In this document: one piece after another, positions 12,201 to 27,200 of the stretch
Layout of the letters: each line of letters opens with the position of its first letter
Position numbering within the stretch: position 1 is the stretch's first letter
Assembly: GCF_031877795.1 (NCBI RefSeq)
Contig: NC_133933.1
Location: forward strand, 28,507,029-28,571,028
Direction of reading: 5' to 3'
From: Strix aluco
Taxonomy: Eukaryota > Chordata > Aves > Strigiformes > Strigidae
Length of the DNA stretch: 64,000 nt
Notes under the pieces: generated by a model
Database searches by the model: none
What the model saw: the letters and a program-made list of their open reading frames with translations, nothing else
What the model was told of the DNA's origin: nothing
Position numbers and translations under genes: made by a program

Positions 12201-15200
12201 TATTTGTGGTATTAGTGGATATTATTGGACTGAACCTTCATTTTCTTAATACAGCTGCTGTTGATTCATCTGCACCAAAGAGTTTGCATACCAGTGTTAA
12301 ATGTGAGTAGTTTTGTTTTGTTTTGTCTTGGTTTGGTTTGGTTTGGTTTGGTTTGGTTTGGTTTGGTTTGGTTTGGTTTGAAAATAGGTCTGACTCCATT
12401 TGTTTGATTTGGAAATACTTGTCTTCTTTTATGATGAAGGTGTTCTGAAGAGGCATATACATGCCAAAAATGTGCATCACTGTGGTTAATAGTATCTAGT
12501 ATCTAATATCTAATCTAATATCTAACTTAATAGCTGTGTCTAGCATTTGGTTCATGTTTGCACAGATACATGCTATCTTGCAGAGCGTGGGACTCATACA
12601 CATTCTTCAAGCAACATGGTTGTTGGAGGCATAAATTGCTTTAGTTTTCCAGACTAAACTCAGATCACCATCCCTTTGAATTCCTTGCTAATCTACACCG
12701 TATTTTTCATTTCCTTAACTGCTTCGTGTATCTCTGGGCATCAGGCATACTACAGTTAAAACAGGTTTTGAGGCATGAATGGGGTTTGGTAAGCGAACAT
12801 TGCACTGCACCTTAACGCCACCTCTTGGCTGAAACCCGCAGTCCCCAGTGTGTAGGCAGAGTCTCTCCTGCCCTTCCTTTTCTGAAAGGAAGATTGATGA
12901 AAAACAATACCTTCATCCCTTTCCCTGGAAACAGAGAATTCACTTTGGAATATGTTTAGTTTCCTTCATTCACCAGGTTGTGAGTTTAGTTTCCTTCATT
13001 CACCAGGCTGCTTCTCTGTTTGATAGTTACGGACAAGGAAGCACAATCCCTTTCTACCCAGAAACCCCCAATTTTAAAATTAAATTTAAAAAGATGGTAA
13101 AAAGAAAGCTTTTATTTTTCCACAGTGCATGGATAGTTGGAACCGTGTATCAAAGATCTACAGTAGGCTATTGCTCTGATCAGGGTATAACGGACTTGGA
13201 AGCAAAGATAGCTCAAAGGCAATGGTGGGATGCAAGATATACAAAAGCCAAGAAGGCAAACATAACTCTTGCCTGTAAAGATTCAGAAAAAGATGTATCA
13301 TATGAGATCTTCAGTACAGAAGAGCGAGAGAACAAGTTCAGGATCATAACACATCACAATCAATATTCCCTTCTCTTTGTTTTTTAACTCCTCATGCTTA
13401 GCAGTATGTTTTTCTTTTTCCAGTGCTTTTATATAATAATTTTAAAATTAGTATCTTTGATAAATCACTTTATGAAAACAATGCTGTAGTAACAGAAAGA
13501 AGTGCCACAGAAAGCTTTCTGAAAATGTTAGTTTGACAGAGAGGTGATCCTGGCATAGAAGTACATGAGTAGAATCTCACCTACTTGAGAAGATCAAGAG
13601 GACACAGAAGTTGTTCAGCTATCTGTGTTAGCTACAATAGCAAGTTTTCCTAGATGATGTATCAGAGGGAAACATTATCTGTGTTTCTTATAATGCTTTC
13701 TTAGGAAGGTATTCATCTTACACAGCTAAGCAGGATTGTACTGTTGGGTGGAGCTGCTGTTAATTTAGAAGCCCACATTGAGTACAAGGCTCCTGGTGCA
13801 CACAGAAGCCGTAACATGAGATTCTCAGTCAGAGAAAGTGAGGACCCAATATCATTTTTGTCAGTAGACCACTGAGGAAATGCAAAGCACCTTTGTAGTT
13901 TAATATTTATCTTCACTAATAGATACTATGTACCAGCTAAGTCCTTTCTCTGACAGGTTAGCTCCAGAAATGTCTGTCTTGGCAAAAGAAGTTTTATCCC
14001 TCAATGGATAAAACTCAAAATTTATAAGTCATGATGAAAAGGTGCATCAGAACTTATGTCTTCAGAAGTGTTAAGTAGGGCAGTAGCAGAATGGAGGTAC
14101 AGTTGCTGCTAATGGGTTGATGTGCAAATAATTTGAGCAGTATAAAATGACTTTATGCCTACAAAAATAGGCTTCTGTTTATCATTTGTATATTCAAAGA
14201 CACAAAATAAATGAAGGCTGTTTTGCCAGCCTACTAGAATAATAGGGCAAAACTAATTTTCTTCTTAGTACAAGATTACAGCATTTTCTTCTTTTCATGT
14301 AAAATTTTCTCCCACAACAATCTCCCACTATTGCTATTACTAGTTACTAAATGTGGTGTGCTTTTAAAACCTTGAAATTTGTCAGAGCTTGACAGATACA
14401 CATTCTGATGCAGTATAATTTCTTACCTGTTCTCAGTCCATACACTCAGATAGGTATAGCCTCGTTTTCCAAATGTATGATCTGTGTTGGATATCACGTG
14501 TTTCAATGGTAGGTTGCAAGAAGAAAATTCAGGTCACTCGGTAGTGATGCAAACATATACAAACCTGTTAAAGAGAAAAACTCAAACAGCTACAAAGATC
14601 AGCTCTGAAAAGACAGAGGAAAATACAGTGTGCAATACTTTATTTCATTTTAAGAATAAATGTACTGCAGATAAAACACTGTAAGTAATTAGCTTTTTTG
14701 ACAATCTGAAAATGCACCATTTCACAAACTGTCTGTATTGTTGCACTTCAGATTAAGAACTGTATAGGCAAAGTGGGAGACGTGCAATGTATACAACTTT
14801 CTTCTGAATGTCTTCAGGAATATCTTGGATTTTCAATTCTAGTGTTTAGAAGGGCACTGTTTTAAATTTGGTGCTTCATTGGGCTTTTTGCTGGTTTAGA
14901 TATATTTCATGAAGATACCAATATTGCAGTTGGGTTGTGTCACTGAATTAGTTGAGTTTCATATAAAAAGAATATTTTAATGACCTTTAAATATGGTTTA
15001 TAAAGCATTACAAGTGCCAGCTTTCATCCGTTTGTGAGAATAGAATAGAATAGAATTAGAATTAGAATAGAATAGAATAGAATAGAATAGAATAGAATAG
15101 AATAGAATAGAATAGAATAGAATAGAATAGAATAGAATAGAATAGAACTGAACTATTTCAGTTGGAAGGGACCTACAACAATCATCTAGTCTAACTGCCT

Positions 15201-18200
15201 GACCAATTCAGGGCTGGCCAAGTTAAGAGCATTGCCCAAATGCCTCTTAAATACTGACAAGCTTGGGGCATCAGCCACCTCCCTAGGACACCTGTGCCAG
15301 TGTTTGACCACCCTCTCAGTAAAGAAATGCTTCCTAATGTCCAGTCTAAACCTCCCCTGGCACAGCTTTGAACCATTCCCACACATCCTCTCACTGGATC
15401 CCAGGGTGAAATAATAGTTGCGTCTTTTTACTGTCAGAGTAACATTTGAAATGCTGTTTGAATTGCACAAACTTATGACAAAAGTTAGGGAGAAACAGCT
15501 AACACTAAGCTTCCTGAGCAGTCCTTTCTCTCCAACAAGGAGCTGGCTTTGTTGTAGCAGTAAGACTGCATCTCTGGTGTTCTCATACTAAGAATCATGA
15601 TCCATTTTTCAGCTCTCATCAAAGGATGGAAACATGTATCTGTCCCCTGCCTTAAAACTAGATATATTAGCTGGACATGCATCAGAGATCAAGAATATGG
15701 AAGATATATTTCATCATCATAAGTGTTCTTCTGGAGATAAAATTAAGCAGAGATGTTTTAAAAGTCATGAGAGCAGTATTACTTATGAAACTACTGTGAA
15801 AACAGTGATTCCTTGGCCATTCCAGTGTGGAAAATGTCTGACTAAGAGGATATTTACATTTCTTATTCTAAGCAGAAGCCACATTTGCTAGAAAGAGCAT
15901 CTAATGAGTATGGAAAGGACATAAGATGTGCTGCTGAACATGCCAGTGACCAGGTTTCAGAAGAGTGTCTTAACAATCAAATAGAAGAATTTCTGTTCCA
16001 ATAGAAATGTGAAAGTTCCAGGGGAAAAAAAAAATCCATTACGATTTCAAAAAAAGGAGAAAATTCAAAATAATTTTGTTTGAAGTCAGATACCTTATTT
16101 ATTTATACAGCCTTGAGCCTGAGACTTAAACATACCGGTGGCACCCAGTAAGTCTTCCAAATTTCTTAGTTATTAGGGATTAATAATTAACAATTAATTA
16201 AGAATAAGGAGCTGAATTACATTCTTAGACCTTGGAAACATAAGACGGTGTTCCCATGGCCAGCTCTAGAAGTCTCTTCCAACCATTATTTCCATGATAC
16301 TATGATGCTCTGCCCCAGATTCACAGAGCCCAAGTTTGAGTCAGATCTCCTGAGACTGATCAGCTCAGTAAGAGGAGCAGAAACCTTGGCTGATGTGAAT
16401 ATGAAGCTGTCCCAGAAGAGCTGGCAGGAAACTAGGAAAAACTTAACACTCATGAAAGATTAATCAAAACCAGCCTTAAACAGGGGAATCCATAAAGGTA
16501 AGCTACACTTCATACAGGAAGATGAGCCACCCAAATCGTTAGTTGGCCCTGCAGTTCTGAAAATCCCTTACTAAATTTCAGCTCTTTGGCTCCATCACAG
16601 ACTCAGTCCACCACTCCAGGGAAGCGTGGTGGTCCAGGGCACCCTGCCCTCATTCCCTTCCTATTCTCCCATTCCAGGAATGAGATCGACTCCACCAAGG
16701 CCTCCTCTCATGTATTGTTGTTCTCCTAGTTTTGCAGTATCTGCTCTGCTTCCATTAGCAGTCCAGCAAAATAAGCACACCAGCATGGTGAAGCTGTGGT
16801 AGGAAGTGGCCAGGTGCGTCAGGCTCATTCTGCTCAAGTTAACGAAGCTCCTGAATGAAGACCTAAAGTAAATCTGGCTCTCTGGGCACACCTCTAGGTC
16901 TCCATGATCTTGGTCTTAAGACAAAGCAATTCCTTCTCCTCTCTGTTGAGCTATGATTTGATTACCAAGCCAAGGTCAACCGCTTACGATGGCAAGATGA
17001 GCTATTCTGACAATCGCGTGTTCTGCACAATCCCCTTACTCTTTTAGGAGTACAGTACATACATTTACCCAAAAGGAATTACAAGTAATATTATACTACC
17101 TGTAATATTATATGTAAGTACATGAGACCATGTGACTGTTTCTTGTTCGCCTTTTACGGAGTGGTGATCATATAATTACTCCACGTGTTGTGACTCATTT
17201 TTATAAATATGAAACCCAAATGCACACACAAGTGTGTGCAGAAACACATACTTTAGTAATTGAAAAAAGGAATAGTAGCTTTCTTTAAGAGGAATTTTAT
17301 TTTTCTCTGTACCAGCAGAGTACTTAAGTGCTTAGATATGGCACATAGTGGTCTTTTTATAATCTGTGTTTTTCACTTTCTAATTCTCTGCATGAGACAG
17401 ACATTAGTCAAAATAATAATTTCCATTCAGGTTTTAACCAGTTTCAAATGAAGTTGCTTTGTGACTTTCAAGACCATAACACCTGTGAAAAAGAACAAGT
17501 TGTTTCTCCAGACAGTGCAAAGACATACAGAATTGCAGCATTTTATCTACAGTTTGTGTGAATAATCTATACAGTCAATTATATAAACATAATTTTATCC
17601 TTACAGATATAGGATCTTAGTTGTCACTAATCTTAGGCAATTGAATAGATCATTTAGCAATCAGTGGAAATTAATGTGTTTATATATGCAAACATCAATT
17701 TTCTATCATTGCAAGTCTATGGAGCATTAGTGAGATGGTTTTTAATAATAAATTTTGCAGTCTGTAAAAAATAAATGTGTATATGACCGTTACAAGGGAG
17801 CTGCAGTGAAGGGAATATCAAATGTATGACTACACTGCATCATTCAGCTATCAATGATTAAACAACTAGTCTGGTTCATAAATTCTTTTTCTCACACTTT
17901 GAATTCTACGCTATGCTAGCAGCTCCGTTTAGGATCTGAGTTCCTTTATGGTAGCCACTGCACAGTTTAAAGATCATCTTCTGGGGATATCCACCCAAAA
18001 TGATGTGCCAGCTAGAACAGAGTAAATGTGTGCTATCATCCTCTTTTCAGGGAGGAAATTAAGACACCAGAGATTAATTAACATACCTGTGATCACACTG
18101 GAGCCTGTTGTAGAGCTGGGAATTAAATGATAGTTTTCTAAGTCCTATCACAGTGCTTTAATCACAAAACCATCCTTCCCATCAATTTCAGAGCCAATGC

Positions 18201-21200
18201 TGTTGAAAGGAGTATTCATAAAAGGGGAGGAAGAAGGTAGTGGGAGCTACTGGAGGATGCAGAGAGCAGGAGTCTTGTCATAACAATTGTGCACTGACTG
18301 TTTTAACTTTGCATTCCTACTCCGCTGCCAAAGGAGAAAACAACATATGTCAGCCATCAATCAGTACTTTAAACAGGGATGAAGCATCTTGACATTTCTC
18401 TTGTATTCCAACTTCTGGAATTCCTTTCCTCCTTTTGAATACCTTCGTGCAGTATCAGTGTAAAAAAAAGTGCCGTTATCCCTCTAGAGGCTTGTGCGTT
18501 CCTGTCAGTGATCTGCAGACAGATGTTATGACTTCTATTTCTGGTCTTACCAACAATATCTTTTCACCACAAAATATAGAATCAGTTCAAATAACAAGTG
18601 ACTTAGCTGTAGGAAAATTTGTTTGCCAGTAATAGAAATTCTAGAAAAGTTTTTGATTGCTCCTTGGCATAAAGGAGAGTTGACAACTGAGCATCCCTCC
18701 ACCTGCTGTCTCTCAGCTTCAGGTAAGACACAAAAATCTGTAGCTTGGCTAAAGAGGTTTGACCAATTTTTAGTAATTTTTAGAATCTTAAAAAAAATCA
18801 AAAGCACTAATGCTGGATATATTCTTCTGTTGGACCACCTTTTCACAGTATAAATTACCTTTGTAAATCTGTACTGACACAAGGAAGGGAGGAAGGTCTG
18901 GCCTTTTGTATCAGAAATGTGCTGAGACATGCTTTAGATGAGAAACAGGCTGCAAGAATGGGAGATGCTCTAAGTGTCAGAGTTTGCTCTTACTTGCTTA
19001 TGCAGGAAGTTGTGAGTACTTAGAGGTTAAGAACAGGTGGTAGTTACCGGGCTGTGAACCTCACCATTTGAATATATCTTATTTATACTCACTAAAAGAT
19101 TAAGAAAAATAGACTACTTCCCCTACATAAGTAAAACAAATGCTAAATTTGGTCTTTGCTCAAATAAGAGAAGAGAATGTGTTCTTTCTTAATTTTGATG
19201 CGCTCTATGAAGGAATTGTGTCAAGTGCTGTCAGCTCCACTGATGTCCATGAATTTGTTAGTAAGGCAGAACCAGTCACAGCAGATGTGGGTTACAGCCA
19301 AAGATTTCAAGCAGTTCAATATTGCTGGACTGGGTGGTTTATTACAGAGAGCTGATTCCTTCTCGCCTTCCTCCTGAAGAAATTCCTGTTAATGTCAGCG
19401 TGAGCACCCACATGTGCAGAATTTAGCATGGGATTAAAAAACAACATGGCAAACAACAACAGACAGTGTCGCTCAGCAATGTTTCCTGAGCATATCTGAC
19501 ATTTCACAGACTTTTCTTTCCCTATAAAATTGCTGCTATCCCCTCACTTGATAGTGTTGTGGCATTTCAATACTGTTGAAAACCAATAATGCTGAACCAG
19601 AGCTTAGGGCTTAAAAAACACCCATGTGCTCTAGATTAATGTGCCAACATAGGCTTTTCATAATGATAGCTAGCATGGCAAAGAGCATCTGAAATCAAAT
19701 CTAAGCACTTGAGCCTCACTTGCCACTGGTTTCTGCTGAAGGAATGGTCTTGTTTGCTCTGAAATGCCAAAACAAGCAGTCCCCACAGCAGACAAACTAT
19801 CACCAGTGCAGACTGTGGTATTTGGCCCATAGATGCAAACATTGTGAGTAACTGTCCTCGTATCCCTTTGTATTGCACTGGCCAAAACTCTGCGATTACA
19901 TCAGTTAACAATGGCAGCAAAAATTGAGAAAAAATGAAATTTCACAGAAGATGATAGGTGATCCATGATTACTGACACGTATCTCAGAATTCCATAGACA
20001 CAGCAAGAATAAACTGCTGCAGTTACATACCTGTTTTTTCCGTAAGTCTTCTCTCCATTCACTGCTGTTTTACAGAGTTGGGGGGAAAGGGTTTAGATGT
20101 CCAAACCTTATTTATTTACATCCCACTTCTCACTAAACTGTTTCAAAGGCTGACTTACCTTGCTATGAGGAACATATGCCTTTCTTTTAGGATTAATTTG
20201 TCCAGTCTTGGTAAATCTTTGTTTGACAAACTGTATTGTTTAATTTCTCTTCTTCTGTAGATGCTTGTAAACTAGAATAAAGTTACTTCTTAACCATCCT
20301 TTTGAGTAACTAAGTACATTTAGCTCCTTAAATCTGTCACCATGAAGAGTGTTTTCCAGACTTCATCGTTCCTATGGATCTTCTCTACATCCCACCCAAT
20401 TTATAAATGCTTCTTGAGTAGCAAAGTTTTAGAGCAGGATATATAATTCCAGCAGCAACCATCCATCTGTCAAAGGCAACTGCAGTAAAGGCTCACTATA
20501 CTTACACTTGAGATTTCCACTCTTTATAGGCAATGATATTACACTAGTTTTGGCTACACTGTCGCTGTGGGAAATTACAGGCAGCTGTTTGTCTAGGAGA
20601 AGGTATGAAGGTTTTTCAGCAACACTGATTCCCCGATAAGACTCACCTTTAAGTAAGAGTCTGCATTTTCTGAACAGAGATGTTCTGTTACCCATGCTGA
20701 AAAGTATACTGCTTGACTACATCTGCTTGCCTACCTCTACCTTGTCGAGCAATGCAGATCACTTTGTTACAGTAAACCACTGCTTTATTATTCACAAGTT
20801 CCCCGGCTGTAGTTGGTCAAGCTTTAGGAGGAAAGATTTTATGTTTTCTTTCAGATAACTGAAAGAAGTTAATAACACAATATCAAAAATGATCCTTGCA
20901 TTAGAAACACCTGCCTTGCAAGGAGTCCTCACTTCTAATTACATTTTCAGATCTGCCAGTTAGCCATTTTGTAAACACATGTAATTTTGTAGTGTTCTAA
21001 TTTCTTGGTCAAAATGTCATGCAGAACAAAGCCAGGGAGCTTACAGAAGTCTTTTAAACCAACACCTTTATCTCACTCAACCACAATCAGAATCTCTCTT
21101 TTTTTTCTTATCAAGTTATCATGGTGATTTTTTTTAAAACCTTTTTGACTGGTGTTGCTCACATTATTTACTTTATCTGTGTCTTGTAACAGCCATTCAG

Positions 21201-24200
21201 TTGTTATGCTCAGGACTGATATCATCCTGGAGTTCATTTACCACTTTTGCTCTTCTTTTTTTCCCTGCAGTCCTTTGAAACTTCCTTGTTGTTTCAAAAC
21301 TCACCAGGAGTTAAACATCAGCCAACTCTCTTAAAACACTTGGTAGGAATTAAACCAGAACTCCCACTCTGAGCCAAAACTGAAGGCATGAGCCAAGGTG
21401 TGGATTCTATTTCTAACTATAATCACTGAGTTTTATAACATCTGGTAAACAACTTAGGGGAAGCCTGTTCCGGCTTTATATCCCGTGTTCATACTTGGGC
21501 CATAATGTTCTTTCTTAGACCTGAAAATAACCTTCTGCTTTAGGAGGCAGCTGTGGAATCAGGCTAAGGTGTTTGCCAGCTCTTCTTACTATTTAAGATA
21601 AAGATAAATAGAACTGAAAGGCACTAGATTTTTAAATAAAAATTTTTTAAAAAATGGTTCCGTTTGTTTCATTCTGATTGACCGGTCTTACCAGCTGAAC
21701 TGCTCCTACTATGTCGAGTAAGTTTGTGTCCACTCATTGTACATGGGCCTTTCACATAGCAGCAAAGGAGAGACAAGATGTTTTATTAACTGGCAAGTAA
21801 CAAGAACTGCCAGGAGAACAGAGTGGGGGCTATAGTATCTGAATCTTCCTGTGTTTTTAAAAGGACCAGATTTCAACTAAATCTCTTTTATTTTGTGTAC
21901 TTTTGTCACACTGACAAGTACCAGACACCAGTACAAGTATCAGTGAACTTGTACAATAGCACTGATAAATTAACACCTGCCACAGTAGGAAGGATGATAA
22001 ATTAGAAAATAAATGAGCTTAACACAAAGGTTGTTGAATACATTTGCCTAAATAACTGCAGACTGGCCATACCACATGTTTCTATTCCCTGGGAAGCAGC
22101 AAAAAGGCAGTCAAGAGATATTGGCTGTTGCAGGAATAAAAATAGTCATGTCCTGAGAGGATTCATGTGACACACTGAATCATGATATGCTTCTATAGGT
22201 GAAACCTTGCTCCCTGCCCACCCCCCTCCAGTAATTATTCCCAGTTATGGTTTTAACCATGAAATACAGCTGGTTCTTAAACACTTCAGCTAGGACATGA
22301 GATCAGAAGGCAAGGGATGTCTAATTTTTTCATTTTCCAAAAGAAAAAGAAAAATCCCCAAACACCTATCATTTGGGACAGAAAGTTTGTGTGTTATTTT
22401 CCTTCTTGTTCTTGGTCATTGCTAGTTGTTATTAGAAAATATTTGGAGAAAGACAGAACGGTCAGGTGATCCTTTTCTCCCTGTGTAGCTCTTGCCAATG
22501 AGCAGTACATGTGGCTGGGCCAAGCTGCTCAGTGTGGCATGGTCACAGCTCACTTTCAAACAGATCTGTAAGGAACACATGTGAAAGCCAACATGCCCTG
22601 AAAACCTAAGAATGACTTCCACTCTTAGCCCCTTCATTCATACATCTGGGTAGCATACCAGGTCACCATGGGCAAGGTCATTTTAGGAAGGAAAGTGGCT
22701 TAGAAAGGAAGCAGCTTGAAGCACTACTGGCAGCTGATGGGCCCTGGGAGTAGGCAAGACTCAGCAGCCCTGGAATCATGAGAAGGTGCATAGGGAAAAA
22801 TGTGAATGAGAAAGAATAGCAGTGAGAAAAGAGAAACTGGAGAGAACAGGGCTAGAAGATGGTGAGGCATGTAAACCCCTTAGCAGACATGTCAGCAAAC
22901 CAGGATGTGCTGCAGGACCCCTCAGTCTGCCTCACATGGCTGAGGCACATACAAAACCCGACAGTCTGGGCAATGAGACCTGGCATCTATTAGGAGAGGG
23001 AAAGGAGAGTTGCTATGAGACATTCTGGCCCAGGAACTTTTGCTAACTACTCAAAACATAAAGCTATAATACAGTGGAATAGTACTTATTTGAATAGGCT
23101 TAATGCTACATGACATGTTTATAACCCATATTTATAGTAAAAATATCAGTGAAATACTAGACAAAATCTGTTTTAAACCTGTGGCTCTTTGACCTGAAAC
23201 ATTTTATTTTCTTGTCCTTGGCAAGGCTTGGTGAAGGCTCAGCCGTGACTTGGGTAGACAGTTGTTGTCCTGCCTCACCTGCACACAGACAGACGGCACA
23301 TGCAGAAGAGCAGAGAGGCACAAATGTCACTTCTTTCCAAGGCCTCACAAGTCATTGGCACTGCCATGAAAGCAGCCAGGCATCCTGACTGGTGGTACTG
23401 TTGCACAGACACTACAGCAAGCTGCCTTGTCTGTTGTTTTTCATAGGACTGCAGAATGCAAAGTCTTTAATCAGAATTGGGGGGTACTTTGATTAGGCAC
23501 TGTACAAACCTAGATAAAAGGCAATGGTATTAATCTCTGTATGAATGTGATTGAGCAAGTACATTTTGTTATTTGTTCCAGTGAGTTGTATAATCCTGCT
23601 TCTCAGTCATCCAAATAGGATTTAGCATTGTCAACATGTTTTTCTTAATAGGATGATGCTATGAACTCATGTCCATGCAAGACTGGAAAGCCAGATTACA
23701 TGCCTCGGGAGACTATATTACAGATTTAGCTGTTAGCGAAATCTGTTTTTTTCAATGACCAGGCCACAGCCTTGAGGCCATCTTACAGGGGAGTTGTCAA
23801 GAGATGGCGTGCCCTATACAAGAACCATCACAAACTTTGGAGGAGCCAACCATTTAGTATCTAGGTGGGGATTTAAAAAAAAAAAAAAAGTCTCAGCTAT
23901 TCCTTTTCCGAAAGAAATATTACTTTAAGACTAACTAAACCCCTGTAACCCTTCTGCTAACTCAGAAATGTGTAATACTAAATTCAGGTTGATGCATCTC
24001 CCCCTCCAAAAGAAAATCTCCAGTAAGTGCTGCTTTGCCAGGTTTCAAGCATTATTCTGTCATATTACTGGTGAGACATGCTGCAATTACACCACTTTGG
24101 AGGAGGACTTGCTTCTTATTAGAAAAAAAATTGCAGCATATTGTGAGCTTGAGTTCTAGTACATTGCCACAATAGCAGTGTAAGAGGGCCCTAGGCTAAT

Positions 24201-27200
24201 CATGAACCAGTCATGCATTTTGTCAGGAATAAGTCAGTATTAACCAAAGCAACATCACACTGCCAGATGTCACCTTTCAGCAGCCCACCTGAAGCCTTGC
24301 TAGCCCTCTAGAATTACCTGCAGCTGCACCCAGAGGGGAAGGAGCAGAGCACATCTCTCTGCTGGCCTGTCTGGCTGTACTGGCACGTGCTACCATGTGC
24401 CAGAGCTCCATAGGGCAAGGAAATTCTGACAGAGCTACATTTTCAATCCAAAATAGCCATATGCAGCTTGCAAGACCTCAGTGGATCTGACTTTACCAAC
24501 ATTTGTGTGTGAATCCTTAGTTTCAGCTTGAACTGCTGGGGCTAATATTTTTTATACACCATCTACAAAGAGAAAGGTGATGTTCACATCACAATTCATA
24601 TCCCTATCACAATGCATATCCCTTTTCTCAGAGCTATGCTTGGAAGGAACACGGCAGGTAGAAGAATGTTGGTCATGCATCATTCTTGTTTGCATTGCTA
24701 AAAGCAAGGTTCTGACAAAAGTTGGTGAATTGTGAGAGGCTTTGCATTATCCGTGAATATGCCCCTGTGGGCCTCTCTGGTCCTGGGTAACTCATATCCC
24801 CTTCTTATCCCTATGTATTAATATTATTTTATAATATTTCATATATAATATATAAACATATATCGTATTATATATGGCAATAATGCTTATTATGAGAATA
24901 ATTATTCTTACTATTACTCTCACTAGCATATTTTCAGTAAGATCAGAAGATCCAAAGTCTGTTTCTGTTCTTTTTGGATGTGAGGTGCTAGCGGAAGCAT
25001 TGCCCTCGTCTTTTCAGCCTGAGTTAGGCCAATGGCATCCTGGCTTGCATCAGAAATAGCGTGGCCAGCAGGGACAGGGAAGGGATCTTACCCCTGTACT
25101 TGGCACTGGTGAGGCTGCACCTCGATTACTGTGTTCAGTTTTGGGCCCCTCACTACAAAAAGGACATTGAATTACTCGAGTGCGTCCAGAGAAGGGCAAC
25201 GAAGCTGGTGCAGGGTCTGGAGCACGTGTCCTACGAGGAGCAGCTGAGGGAACTGGGGGTGTTTAGTCTGGAGAAGAGGAGGCTGAGGGGAGACCTCATC
25301 GCCCTCTACAACTACCTGAAAGGAGGTTGCAGAGAACTGGGGATGAGTCTCTTTAACCAAGTAACAAGTGATAGGACAAGAGGGAATGGCCTCAAGTTGC
25401 ACCAGGGAAGGTTTAGACTGGATATTAGGAAGCATTTCTTTACAGAACGGGTTGTTAGGCGTTGGAATGGGCTGCCCAGGGAGGTGGTGGAGTCCCCATC
25501 CCTGGAGGTGTTCAAGAGTCGGGCTGACATAGCGCTGAGAGATATGGTGTAGTTGGGATCTGTCAGTGCTAGGTTAACGGTTAGACTGGATGATCTTCAA
25601 GGTCCCTTCCAACCTAGATGATTCTGTGATTCTGTAATACAGAAAGCACACCTTCTTGGCATTACAGTCTGCACAGACCACAGTGGCAGCCTGACTTTGG
25701 TCACTCAACTATTAGTATACAGACTTACATCCTTACTAGATTGCCTCAGCTTTTCTTCTGTTTTGACCTGCCTCAGCTCCTGTCTAGGGTAGAGGAAAGG
25801 TCACGCAGAAGGTGGAAACAAAATGTTGCCATACTCTCTTATCCCACCAGTAGCTCATTACTTACTCTATGAGTGATATAATGGAGTCCTTGCTTGCATT
25901 TATTTCAAATTCAGATGTGTGCTAAGCATGGAAGCATCAAGTGCCAACTGTAAAAAGCAGAGCGATTGTCTTCTCTATCTGCTACTTCATATTAAGAGGA
26001 GAAGACAGAATAGTCTAGTGGCAAAAAGAAGAATGTGGAGTAATACTCTATGACTTGACCACTGATTAAACTGGAAAGCGTTGTGTTTACATATTTACAT
26101 GTACAGACAAGGATCAGCAGAAAAGAGACAGACTAATTCAAGACCTTGAGAAATATAAGAAGGATCTTATACGTGATCTTCCTGCCTCACCATTCAACTC
26201 CAGAAGCATTTCTCCAAGCCAGCAGAAGGTATGTCACACAGGTAGTACTGAGTCATATGAAAGGGACCAGTTTCCCCTTAAGTTAGGTGTACTCTGAAGT
26301 GCTGGGGAGTGCCTGTAACACAGCAGTTAAGTGCAGGTTTATTCAGCGTGGCTTTTCATAGTCTAGTCAAACAGAGATAATATTTGACTCTCAGTTTTGC
26401 CAACTGGCAGCTATCCTCTCATCTAACTGTTGCTATACCTACATGGCCTACAATGACAGGTACCCATGTCATGGCTACATGGATTTGACTAAAATGTGTC
26501 GCTGCACTGCCAGCATGAATGTGCACATGCCACTCACAAACCCACAGTGTGCTCCTTTGGCAAATGGATTTAGAATTTTTAACAAAGTATTACATGGGTG
26601 CCCAGAAAAAAAAAAAAAAATAAATTGAGTGAATTTATTGAAACAATTTGCTGATGTGTATGAAAACATTCTTATTAGGATGATTCTGTACACAATATTT
26701 TCAAGAGAACTAAATCCCAATGATTTTCTTAGCATTCCCACTGAACACAATGCAATAAATTTATATTGTTTTACAGCATCCTTTGAATTTCAGAATGCTG
26801 TTTACTGGTAAAAGCAAGACCCTAAAGTAAGTAATCCCAATTCTATGTATTCTGCCAGATACCAGAAACTGTACAACCTCATGCTAGTGTGAGTGGGTCT
26901 GTTCTTCACCAAATTCTGCCAACAGACCTCACTTCAATAGACAAAGTCTTGCAAAACATTTCATTCTGCCATATTCCAGAGTCTCTCTGGGGCAAAAATT
27001 CCTCAGCAGACTATATTTAGACTGGAAAGCTTTCTATTTGTTAAGAATTATAGTGGGTTTACCACTAGATTACCAGTGATGCTGTTTATAAAGAACGTCA
27101 TCCAATTCAAACACGGGCATTATTTTGATTTGTAAAATTTTGCTCCCACTGAGATAAATAGCAAAATGAGGGGCCACAATTTCACTTATGGTATTTGTGA

